Positions 49,713 through 58,174 of a stretch of DNA of 64,000 nt are shown here, one piece after another (within the stretch, counting starts at the first letter, position 1; each line of letters begins with the position of its first letter). Source of the stretch: Verrucomicrobiota bacterium (GTDB taxonomy: Bacteria > Verrucomicrobiota > Verrucomicrobiia > Verrucomicrobiales > Akkermansiaceae). Below the pieces are notes generated by a model. That model was not told where the DNA came from. It worked only from the letters and a program-made list of their open reading frames with translations, and did no database searches. The translations under genes were made by a program, and so were the position numbers. Location: positions 1-64,000 of the forward strand of contig JAPLUI010000127.1 of assembly GCA_026397725.1 (NCBI GenBank), read 5' to 3'.

Positions 49713-51180
49713 ATGAAAATTTATGGCACCTTGGCGGCACGAAAAACGGCACTCCCACAGCGGGCGCGTCGAAGCAATTTATTGTTTGCGAGTGTTGCAC
49801 ATCTTACGGGAAATGTTATTGGCAGGCCATTGAGTCAAACAATAGAAGAGGGAAGAGCGATGAAACTCAAAGGCAAACCGCTTCCGGCATGTGTGGCAAC
49901 AGTGATGCTCTCGGGAAAGTATTCGGGGTCGCTGCATATCCGTTCGGCAGACAAGGCGGCGGTGGTTGTGGTGCGGGTGCTGGATGACGCCGGCACGCTT
50001 GTTTTCGAGAAGAGAATCAGCGACTTGTCTTCACAGTGGAGGAGATACGAATTCGAATTCAAGGCGGTGAAGGAAGCCGTGAAAGCGATCTTCCAGGTTG
50101 GTGTTGCCGGGACTGGTGAGGCGGTTATCGACGCGGTGAGTCTCTTTTCGAAGAGCGCCCTCGATGGTGGCGGATTCCGGCCCGACTTGCTGGCTGAGAT
50201 CGCTGAGCAGAAGCCCGCGACGATCAGGTATCCCGGCGGCAGTTTTGCGTCTCGCTATCAGTGAAAGGATGCGATCGGTCCGCGCGAGAAACGGACGTAT
50301 TATCCTAGCGAGATCTGGGATGACCGGGATCCGAATCAGATGGGAACTGACGAGTTCATGCTCCTGTGCGAGAAAGTCGGCGCCGAACCGATCCAGGCGA
50401 TCAATGTCAGACGCGGCGAGAATGAGGCATTGGACTGGATGGAATACTGCAACGGCGATGTTTCCACGACCTGGGGTAAGGCACGCGCGGCCAACGGCCA
50501 TCCGAACCCCTACCACGTGAAGTACTGGGAAATTGACAACGAAACCTGGGGCATGGGCTCCGAGGGGTATGCCGGCTTCGTCACGAAATTCAGCAAGGTG
50601 ATGCGGGCCAAGGACCCTTCGGTGAAAATCATCGCCTGCGGCAGTTATGCGTATGATGATGGGCCGGGCCAGGCGGATCATAAGGACTGGAACAAGCGGC
50701 TGCTAGACAAAGTGGCAGCCGATTTCGATTATCTGAGCATCCATTATTACAACGGCATCGGGCCCCAGCAGGATTACATCGATGACCCGCGGAAGTTCGA
50801 GGCCTTCATGAAAGACAAAGTAGGCGGGTTGATCAAGGCTTCGGCCAATCCGGCGATTCTGATCTACTGTTCGGAGTGGGGGATGATGAACGCCACGTGG
50901 CGGGCGGGGCTATATACGGGCGGAATCCTCAATTTACTTTAAGGCCGTCAATGTTGGAAAGGACGCGGTTGATGTGGAGTTAAAGATCGCCGGCGGGGCG
51001 AAGGTGCATGGCGCGGTGTTGCTGCTTGCGGCGCCGGGCAGCGAGGACGCGCGCAACAATCTCGACACACCGCACGCGATCTGGCCGAAAGAGATTCCGG
51101 TGAAGGTTGATCAGCAGACGATCTCGTTCAGTATGCCGGCGCTGTCCGCCGGGGTAGTGAAATTGAAGGAACTGCCATAA
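49713..51180 (+). pseudogene. GH51 arabinofuranosidase pseudogene (TGA at a Trp position, plus C-terminal internal deletion/frameshift)
   Basis: TIRYPGGSFASRYQ(TGA 50262-50264)KDAIGPREKRTYYPSEIWDDRD..VKYWEIDNETWGMG..GLYTGGILN then a frame switch to YFKAVNVGKDAVDVELKIAG. Confidence 0.85.
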
Positions 51181-51248
51181 CTCGTGGAGCCCCGGATTGG
51201 ATTTCCACGGTCACCCGGAATAATTCGCGACCCTCTGGTTCGCCCCGG

Positions 51249-52277
51249 TCAGGGCATGACCACCAAGCGGCAGAATTGCTTGGCCGCACCAGCGGGCAAG
51301 GTGTAGGTCACCTGGGTCGGGATGGACTCGTCGATCGCCGCGTTGGGCGGCACGACATCCGTCCAGGTGCTTAGGTTGGTGGAAACCTGCACCTTGAAGG
51401 ATGCGATCGCCGAGGGATCGCGCGGCCAGGTGACGGTCCGGACCCCGGCGGTGGTCACCACCGGCGGACTGATGGCCGCGAGGGTTCCGGCGGCACCCAT
51501 GTAATATCTCAGGCCGTTGGACATGCCGTCGTGGTCGTAGTCCTCATTGGGAGCCCCGCCGCCCGCATTGGTGGACGCCCAGATTTCATACGAGGTGCCT
51601 GCGGGGAGCACAACGACGCTGCCGGAGCCGGTCACAAACGCGCTGTTGGAGGAAGTGTAAGTGCCTCCAGGCTGGACAACGCCAGCAACTGTTAGTGAGT
51701 TAGCAGTGAGCACGCCGCCGGCGCCGGTATTCACCAAGGCGCCCGTGGCGAGGGTCAGTCCGGCGATGGTGTCCGCCTTGCCGGCCAAAGCCAATGAAGC
51801 CGTGGCGGAGAGGGTCATGTTCGAAAGGTCGCTGATCTGGTTGGCATAGGACCAGTTCAGACTGGCCGAGGCGCCCACCGAGATGTCGCCGCACAGCGCG
51901 TTGCCGGCAGTCTTCTGGAGTGTCACGGAACCGCTTACCGTGGTCGTACCCGTGTAGGTATTGCCGGTGCTGCCAGCGATATTGCCTTTCACGATCACCA
52001 CGCCGTTGCCGGAGATCGCACCATTCTTATTGCCCCCGTTAAGGGTGAGCGTGTAGCCATTGAGGTCCAAAGCCGAGGTGAAGGCGCTGGTAGCGGTGGA
52101 GGTATCTCCAATCAGGCGGCCCGTGTTGCCAGCGCCGACCACGGTATCGATGTTGATATTGGTGCCGCTGATGTCGATCACAGCGGCGTGGGTGGTTCCG
52201 GCGCCCAGCCCCAGCGCGACGGCACAGGCGAGGTGTTTGAGCGGGGCTCGAAGATGAATGCGATCAAGGATTTTCAT
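51249..52277 (-). CDS. Autotransporter-type beta-strand repeat protein with shared C-terminal module
   Basis: Signal MKILDRIHLRAPLKHLACAVALGLGAGTTHA; NTYTGTTTVSGSVTLQKTAGN; C-terminus SYEIWASTNAGGGAPNEDYDHDGMSNGLRYYMG..KQFCRLVVMP. Confidence 0.7.
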   Translation of the reverse strand: MKILDRIHLRAPLKHLACAVALGLGAGTTHAAVIDISGTNINIDTVVGAGNTGRLIGDTSTATSAFTSALDLNGYTLTLNGGNKNGAISGNGVVIVKGNIAGSTGNTYTGTTTVSGSVTLQKTAGNALCGDISVGASASLNWSYANQISDLSNMTLSATASLALAGKADTIAGLTLATGALVNTGAGGVLTANSLTVAGVVQPGGTYTSSNSAFVTGSGSVVVLPAGTSYEIWASTNAGGGAPNEDYDHDGMSNGLRYYMGAAGTLAAISPPVVTTAGVRTVTWPRDPSAIASFKVQVSTNLSTWTDVVPPNAAIDESIPTQVTYTLPAGAAKQFCRLVVMP

Positions 52278-52621
52278 GGGATGGTTGTTGATTGTTGGTT
52301 TTCGGGACGGTGGCTTGATTTCCAGGGTGGATGGAAGCATCGGAACTGCCGGATCGAGAACTGCACGAATGTTCGCACAATGAAGATATGTGAAATACTC
52401 GCGGACTTTTTCCGGGGGCACAAGGAATTTCTTGAGGGCTTGTTGGGCATTCATTGGCGCATCGCGCCGCGTGGCGGCGGCGGGAGCAAGGCGAGGGATG
52501 GCTGCCATTCACGCCACCATGGGGATGGACCCGTGGTTCACGGGTTTCATGAAACAACGAAAACAGGTGGCAACCCGGACGGGCTGCCACCTGACTGGTT
52601 ACCCTGTTAGATCGGGAATGC

Positions 52622-54826
52622 TTACGGGGTGACCACCAAGCGGCAGAATTGCTTGAGCTCGACCTTGGGCAGGGTGTAGATCACCTTGGTCGGGTCGGTG
52701 ATGTCGATGTCACCCGGATCGACCGGCACCCAGTCCTTCAGGTTGGCGGAGACTTGCACCTCGAAGGAGGCGACCGGATTGAGGTGCGGCCAAGTGACCT
52801 TGCCATCTTTCAAGCCCGGATTGGTGGCGAGGCCTCTCTCGTCCATGAAGTAGGCGACGCCGTTTTGCACACCGTCGTTGTTGGAATCCTCGCCAGGCGT
52901 CCCGCCGCCCGCGTAGTGGCCAGCCCAAGTGTCGTACGGGTTGCTTACCGCGCCGCCCTCCACCGTGACCAGCACGTTGTCGAAGGTGTTAACTCCGTTA
53001 CTGTTGAGGGCCACGTAATTAACGGCAAAGGGTGTCATACCCGACTGGGTGTAAACCGAGGCCCCATCGACGAAGAACGTCTCTGACCACGTGGGATTCG
53101 TAGTGTCGAGAACGATCTTAAAGTTATGGGTGGCAGGAGTTGTACCAGCGACATCATACCCCACATAGTCGGGGTTAAAAACCTGAACAGTCCCACCATT
53201 CGACCTCATTCCCCACAGTCCCGTGTCAGGAAAGTTAGGCGAGGTATTAGCAGTGGAAAATGCCAGGCCCAGCCAATACCAACTGCCCCCCTGCGTCGCA
53301 TCCACCGATGCAGTGTAGATATGACCCGAGGTTACAGCACCAATCGGGATGTAAGCGCTCCCATTAGTGATCTGCACAGCTCCACCTACGATCGACGATG
53401 CACCTGATCCTACACTGTTCCACGTGCCGGTCCCGGTCTCCGGTGCAATGCCGTTTAACAAGGCGTCGACTCGAGTGAAGGTGTCGGAGACGATGGCTGC
53501 TTGCCCGATGGGGAGCACGTTCTGGTTGGGACTGAGGGTGCCGGTACTGGTGAAGAAACCGGAACCGGTGGCAGGGAGGTATTCGGCAGTGATCACGTGC
53601 GCCGAGCCGGCAGGGATGGTGGTGATGCTGGTAGTCGCCGCGGTGCCGTGAGAGGTGCTCCCGACCTGTGTGACCGCAACCAGCCCTAGATCCGTCGTGC
53701 CATCCAGCGTGAACTGGATATTGCCGGCGGGGAATGCCCCGCTGTCAGGATAAGGAACGATCATGGCGGTGAAGGTGACCGGGCCGCCAAAGGTGGACGG
53801 GTTTTGCGAGCTGGCCACGGTGGTCGTGGTGGTGCCGTCCGGGATCAGCACGGTCTGGTTGGGACTGAGGGTGCCGGTGCTGGTGTTGAAACCGGCGGCA
53901 GGGATGTATACCGCAGTGACCACGTGCGCCGAGCCGACAGGGATGGTGGTGATGCTGGTAGTCGCCGCGGTGCCGTGAGAGGTGCTCCCGACCTGTGTGA
54001 CCTCAACCAGCCCTAGATCCGTCGTGCCATCCAGCGTGAACTGGACATTGCCGGCGGGGAATGCCCCGCTGTCAGGAGTAGGAACGATCGTAGCGGTGAA
54101 GGTGACCGGATCGCCAAAGGTGGTGGTGTAGTTCGAACTGACCACGGTGGTGGTGGTGGTGACGAGCGGGGTGCCCTCATCCACCGTGACCAGCACGTTG
54201 TCGAAGATGGAGGTGGTACCACCGCCGTTGTTACTGTTTAACATCACGTAATTTATGTCCAGTGATGGTGCTACCGTCATTGTGTAAATCGGGTCCACAC
54301 TCCCATTGAGGAAATACCTGATTGTCCATGCGGAACCACTCGTCGTGTCGAGAACCAATTTAAATTGGTTGTTGACCGTGAAATCGGCATAGGCGGCTGA
54401 GCCTTCGTAGTTCCCATTTTTCCAAATCTGTAGTTCCCCACTATTCATCCTCAGTCCATACACTCCAGCGGCAGGGATATACGTCGAGGTATTAGTATCG
54501 GCAAACGCCAGGCCAGCCCAATACCAGCTACCGCCGTTCCGCGCATCCACCGTAAACGTGTAGGTCTTACCGGAGGTCACATGACCAATCGGGATAAAAG
54601 CGGAACTCTCATAAGCAGGAGACACAGCCTCTCCACTGTTTATGTTCCAAGCTGCTGTGGTGTTCCATGGTCCCGGCCCGGCTTCCGGCGAACTGCCGTT
54701 TAAAACGGCGTCGTCTCGGGTGAAGGTGTCGGAGACGATGGTTGTGGCTTGCGCAGGCACGGCCAATGCCACCATCCCAACCACGAACGCAACCGCGAAC
54801 AACCAAATCCAATTCTTCGTGAACAT
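52622..54826 (-). CDS. Secreted protein with tandem bacterial Ig-like (Big_3-type) repeats and shared C-terminal module
   Basis: Two copies of VTFTA(T/M)IVPxPDSGAFPAGNxQFTLDGTTDLGLVxVTQVGSTSHGTAATTSITTIP; C-terminus YDTWAGHYAGGGTPGEDSNNDGVQNGVAYFMD..KQFCRLVVTP. Confidence 0.7.
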   Translation of the reverse strand: MFTKNWIWLFAVAFVVGMVALAVPAQATTIVSDTFTRDDAVLNGSSPEAGPGPWNTTAAWNINSGEAVSPAYESSAFIPIGHVTSGKTYTFTVDARNGGSWYWAGLAFADTNTSTYIPAAGVYGLRMNSGELQIWKNGNYEGSAAYADFTVNNQFKLVLDTTSGSAWTIRYFLNGSVDPIYTMTVAPSLDINYVMLNSNNGGGTTSIFDNVLVTVDEGTPLVTTTTTVVSSNYTTTFGDPVTFTATIVPTPDSGAFPAGNVQFTLDGTTDLGLVEVTQVGSTSHGTAATTSITTIPVGSAHVVTAVYIPAAGFNTSTGTLSPNQTVLIPDGTTTTTVASSQNPSTFGGPVTFTAMIVPYPDSGAFPAGNIQFTLDGTTDLGLVAVTQVGSTSHGTAATTSITTIPAGSAHVITAEYLPATGSGFFTSTGTLSPNQNVLPIGQAAIVSDTFTRVDALLNGIAPETGTGTWNSVGSGASSIVGGAVQITNGSAYIPIGAVTSGHIYTASVDATQGGSWYWLGLAFSTANTSPNFPDTGLWGMRSNGGTVQVFNPDYVGYDVAGTTPATHNFKIVLDTTNPTWSETFFVDGASVYTQSGMTPFAVNYVALNSNGVNTFDNVLVTVEGGAVSNPYDTWAGHYAGGGTPGEDSNNDGVQNGVAYFMDERGLATNPGLKDGKVTWPHLNPVASFEVQVSANLKDWVPVDPGDIDITDPTKVIYTLPKVELKQFCRLVVTP

Positions 54827-55134
54827 ATTACACCTTTTCCACAACGAATTTTTTCTGCTCATTTTCATTTTTCGGATCTCCTTTTTCTGTTTTTTCTGTT
54901 CATTGCTATGGCTTTTCGCCAGTACGCGCGAGACTGAGCGAATTTTTTTTGCTGTCAAGCCCTAAAATGCGAAAAAAAATTTGCCCTGCAAACATTGGGT
55001 TTTTCCGGGCAAAATATTTTTTCGCCGTTCAGGCGCGGAACCGCCGCCGGGCACAGCCGGGCAAACCGGGCGCCGCGACGCCGGGCAGGCTGACTCACCC
55101 CCTCACGCCCGATCTTGCGAGCCGCGCAATACGG

Positions 55135-55490
55135 TCGATTTTGCGCCCTGGCAGGAGAACAGGCTTCCAGCCTGTGAGCCTCCCCACTAACTTCAGGGCC
55201 CAGTTAGTCCCGTCGTTGTCAGCCCATCGGCGGTGCAAGCTCCCGACTAACTTGAAATTCACTACTGATTTCCAATGGGTTACAAAATGGATTTTTCCGG
55301 CTTTTCCCGCCAATTCGCAACCAAGTTACTGCCGGTTCCACCCCCGCGCCGCGCCGGGTTCTGGTGCTAAAGAGGAAAATGGAACCGCAGAGCAAAGCAG
55401 GATCTTTCCCGATAACCCATTCCCCTTTGCGCGACTTTGCGTCCTTTGCGGCTCTGCGGTAAATCTTCAACTTAGTCGGGAGGCGGGATG
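55135..55490. repeat. Intergenic cluster of inverted repeats
   Basis: ACAGGCTTCCAGCCTGT; ACTAACTTCAGGGCCCAGTTAGT; CTCCCGACTAACTTGAA (55243-) versus TTCAACTTAGTCGGGAG (55467-). Confidence 0.7.
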
Positions 55491-55558
55491 GTTCGGCTGG
55501 GCTGGCGGAGCTTTCAACCGCTCCGCCGGCCTGCGCAGAGTTCCGGTTGCATTGCGGG

Positions 55559-55585
55559 CGGACACTGGCGAAAGTGACGGCATGA
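55559..55585. repeat. 27 bp exact direct repeat, left copy flanking the GH20 remnant
   Basis: CGGACACTGGCGAAAGTGACGGCATGA. Confidence 0.9.
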
Positions 55586-55618
55586 CCCGATCCACCGGGG
55601 CCATGGTCCGCTGGAGGA

Positions 55619-57735
55619 TCACTTGCCCGCGCTGTCGGGTCCCCAGGCGCGGAGTTCCACCAGATGGACGCCGGGGTTGGCGCTGTTATGGGTGACGGTC
55701 ACGCGGATGTATCTGGCAGGCGTGGCTTCAAAGGTGTCGGTCAGGCCCTTCTCCTGGGGGGCTTTGGTGTTCTTGGTCTGGTCGATCACCTTCTTCCAGG
55801 TCTTGCCATCCGCCGAGACTTCAACATAATACTGGTAATAACGGTCCCCGTCCCAGTAGGGCACCACTTGGATTTTGTTCACGCTGCAAACCTGCTCCAG
55901 GTCCACCTGCAACCAGCCGGGACACGGCGGGCCGGCCCAGAAGCCCATCCCGTCCACAAACCCGTCGCATACAAAGTCCGGCCGGTCCGTCTCCTGCACG
56001 CTCCGCGAGGTGGTCACCGGCTTGCCGGTGGTCAGGCTGCGCTCGAAGTTGCCCAGCACCTCGAACTTGCGCCGGTACGCCTGTCCTACCGGATTGTTGG
56101 AAGCGTCGTAGTATCCGGCGTTCAACTCGGCGTTTTGGTCAATGACGATGCCCGCCTGATAGGCCGGCGACGTGGCGGTGACCGGCGCGTTGAGGGCGTA
56201 ACGCAGCGTGCCGCCGCTGAGGCCGGGCGCGGCCAGGGTGACCGTCAGCTTGGTCCCTTTTTCAAACAGGTTGGCCGTCACCGCGGGCCAGCGCCAGTCG
56301 CCGTCCACCCGCAGGATCAGCCCGCTGGCCGCCACCTGGTCGGTGATGGCCTTGAACTGATAGGTTTCCCACAGCATCTGGCCGACGGCCTTGCCTGACG
56401 GGTCAAACGCCTGCGGCTTCAGCACGGTCTCCGGCGCGGTGCAGCGCAAGGGTTCCGCGGCGGCCGGCGAGGCAACCGTCGGCGCCGACCCGTCGAGCGT
56501 GTAGCGGACTGTGGTGCCGGCGATCACGGGGGTCATCGTGATCTGGAGCGGCCGGTTGTGCCAGGACTCGGCGTGGCTCGGCTTGCGGGCATTGGGATCG
56601 GTCAGGCCGTCGAAGGTGAGACGGATAGGTGTCATCAAGCGTGCCACCTTGGCGTCCAGCGGCAGCAGGCGCTCGCGGAAGTCTGTCAGGGAGCGGCCGG
56701 CGGCGGGGTTCCAGATGCGCTCGCTCATGGCCGCCAGCCGCTGGCGCAGGAATGGGATTTCCTCGGTGTCTTCCTTTTGTTCCCAGACGCTCATGTTGGC
56801 GCCGATCACTTTCTGCCCGATCTTGGTGCCATCGGGCAGCACGGTGTCGGGGGCCAGTTGGATCGGGATGAAGGAGGGCGCGTGGCGGAAGTGGTTCTTC
56901 CAGAGCAACGGGTTCCATTGATAGACGGTTTCGGGGTCCCGTGATTCGTCACCGACGATATATAGCGGACGCCATGCCGCATTGACCAGCGTATAACCGT
57001 TATTCAAGAGGCTCTGGGGCGTCTGATACATGGTTTCCCATGCGAAGACGATGACGTTGGGGGGAATGACACAATTTTCGGATCCCTTGCCCTGGAAGCC
57101 TTCCCACACCAGGGTTTGTTTGCCATGCTTGCGGACGATTTCGTTCATGCGCACGATGAAGTGATCATACAGGGCGCTCGCGTCGGGCACGTTGTGCGCC
57201 TTGATATAGGCCATTACAATTGTAGCAGCGTGGCCGTTCCCATGGCTACGGCATGCGGATTGCCGCCGACCACAACGGCCCGGTCCCCAACCGTCACCGT
57301 GTATGACTCTTCCCGTTTGCCGTCATCGCAGACGATGGCTGGCACGTCGGTGCGCGGCTTGTTGCGCGCCGCATCCAGTTGCAGCACCCAATCGCCGGCT
57401 TGTGCCGGGCCCGCAACCGCCGTCAGACGCAGACCGGTCATGAAGGCGATTTCTTCCGTTAGAACCTGGGCCAACGGGACCAGTGACGGGTCCATGGCCA
57501 CAATCCGGCACTGCGTGCTGAGCGCGAGACGGCCGCTGCCCATCTCCACCGAGGTCGGCCAGGGAATCAAATTCAGCGCCTCCGCGCCCCACGCACCCGG
57601 TGCCAGCGCCACCACCAGCAATGCCAGGACCGCCTGGCGGAGTCCGCGGGCGCCATGTTTGTTAGGACAGGGCGCGGGGCCGGTACGGCGAACCAGGGAA
57701 CGGGCAAGGCGTGCGAACAGGTGCTGATGGATCAT
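55619..57735 (-). pseudogene. GH20 beta-hexosaminidase remnant; N-terminal and post-catalytic parts joined, catalytic core missing
   Basis: ALNLIPWPTSVEMGSGRLALSTQCRIV..AVAMGTATLLQL* (57214), then in a new frame MAYIKAHNVPDASALYDHFIVRMNEIVRKHGKQTLVWEGF; no HxGGDE motif found; C-terminal F5/8-type domain. Confidence 0.8.
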
Positions 57736-57868
57736 GGTGGGTGGGCAGGGTGACTTGTAACACCATCAACGTGGGAAAACCGACCCATATTTCACGCGGG
57801 ATGCCCCGGCCCGGCCAGGACTGACCTGGCTTCCGCCGGCCCGCCGCAAGGACTGGATGCATCACCGA

Positions 57869-57895
57869 CGGACACTGGCGAAAGTGACGGCATGA
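57869..57895. repeat. 27 bp exact direct repeat, right copy
   Basis: CGGACACTGGCGAAAGTGACGGCATGA. Confidence 0.9.
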
Positions 57896-57978
57896 GTGCG
57901 CCTCCCGGGCGAAACCAGCGAGACCATCCCGGTCACGATCATTGGCGATGAAACCGCTGACGTCGGCAACAACCGCAT

Positions 57979-58102
57979 GCCATTCTGCCAAAAAACCGAT
58001 GATTTTCTGCCAAAAAACCCATAGACGGCCGGGAAAATTCGTGCTTGTCTGAACGCCACCGCAAGCAATGCCTTCCCCGGTTCGCGTCCAGCGCGCGCCG
58101 CC
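57979..58102. promoter_or_regulatory. Divergent intergenic element 2, copy 1, with 22-bp-spaced TTCTGCC direct repeats
   Basis: CCATTCTGCCAAAAAACCGATGATTTTCTGCCAAAAAACCCATAGACGGCCGGGAAAATTCGTGCTTGTCTGAACGCCACCGCAAGCAATGCCTTCCCCGGTTCGCGTCCA; similar to 62874-62997. Confidence 0.6.
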
Positions 58103-58150
58103 CACCGGTCCGGCCACCGGCTCTTTCAACCATCTTCACCCCAAGAGCAA
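58090..58150 (+). repeat. Dispersed ~90 bp element, copy I
   Basis: CCGCCCACCGGTCCGGCCACCGGCTCTTTCAACCATCTTCACCCCAAGAGCAAATTCCAACC, upstream of the 58175 start. Confidence 0.75.
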
Positions 58151-58174
58151 ATTCCAACCAACAAAAACAACACC

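Noticed and set aside
50262-50264. TGA read as Trp (genetic code change)
   Set aside because: Other genes use TGA as a normal terminator (e.g. the 27761-29659 kinase and the 14146-16122 GH51), and this locus also carries a deletion/frameshift; simple pseudogenisation is more likely.
118-58150. Interpretation of the dispersed element as classical integron attC sites
   Set aside because: Some GTTRRRY-like words exist, but there is no paired R''/L''/L'/R' architecture, no integrase in the window, and the repeats lie 5' of genes rather than at cassette 3' ends. Cassette-like only by analogy.
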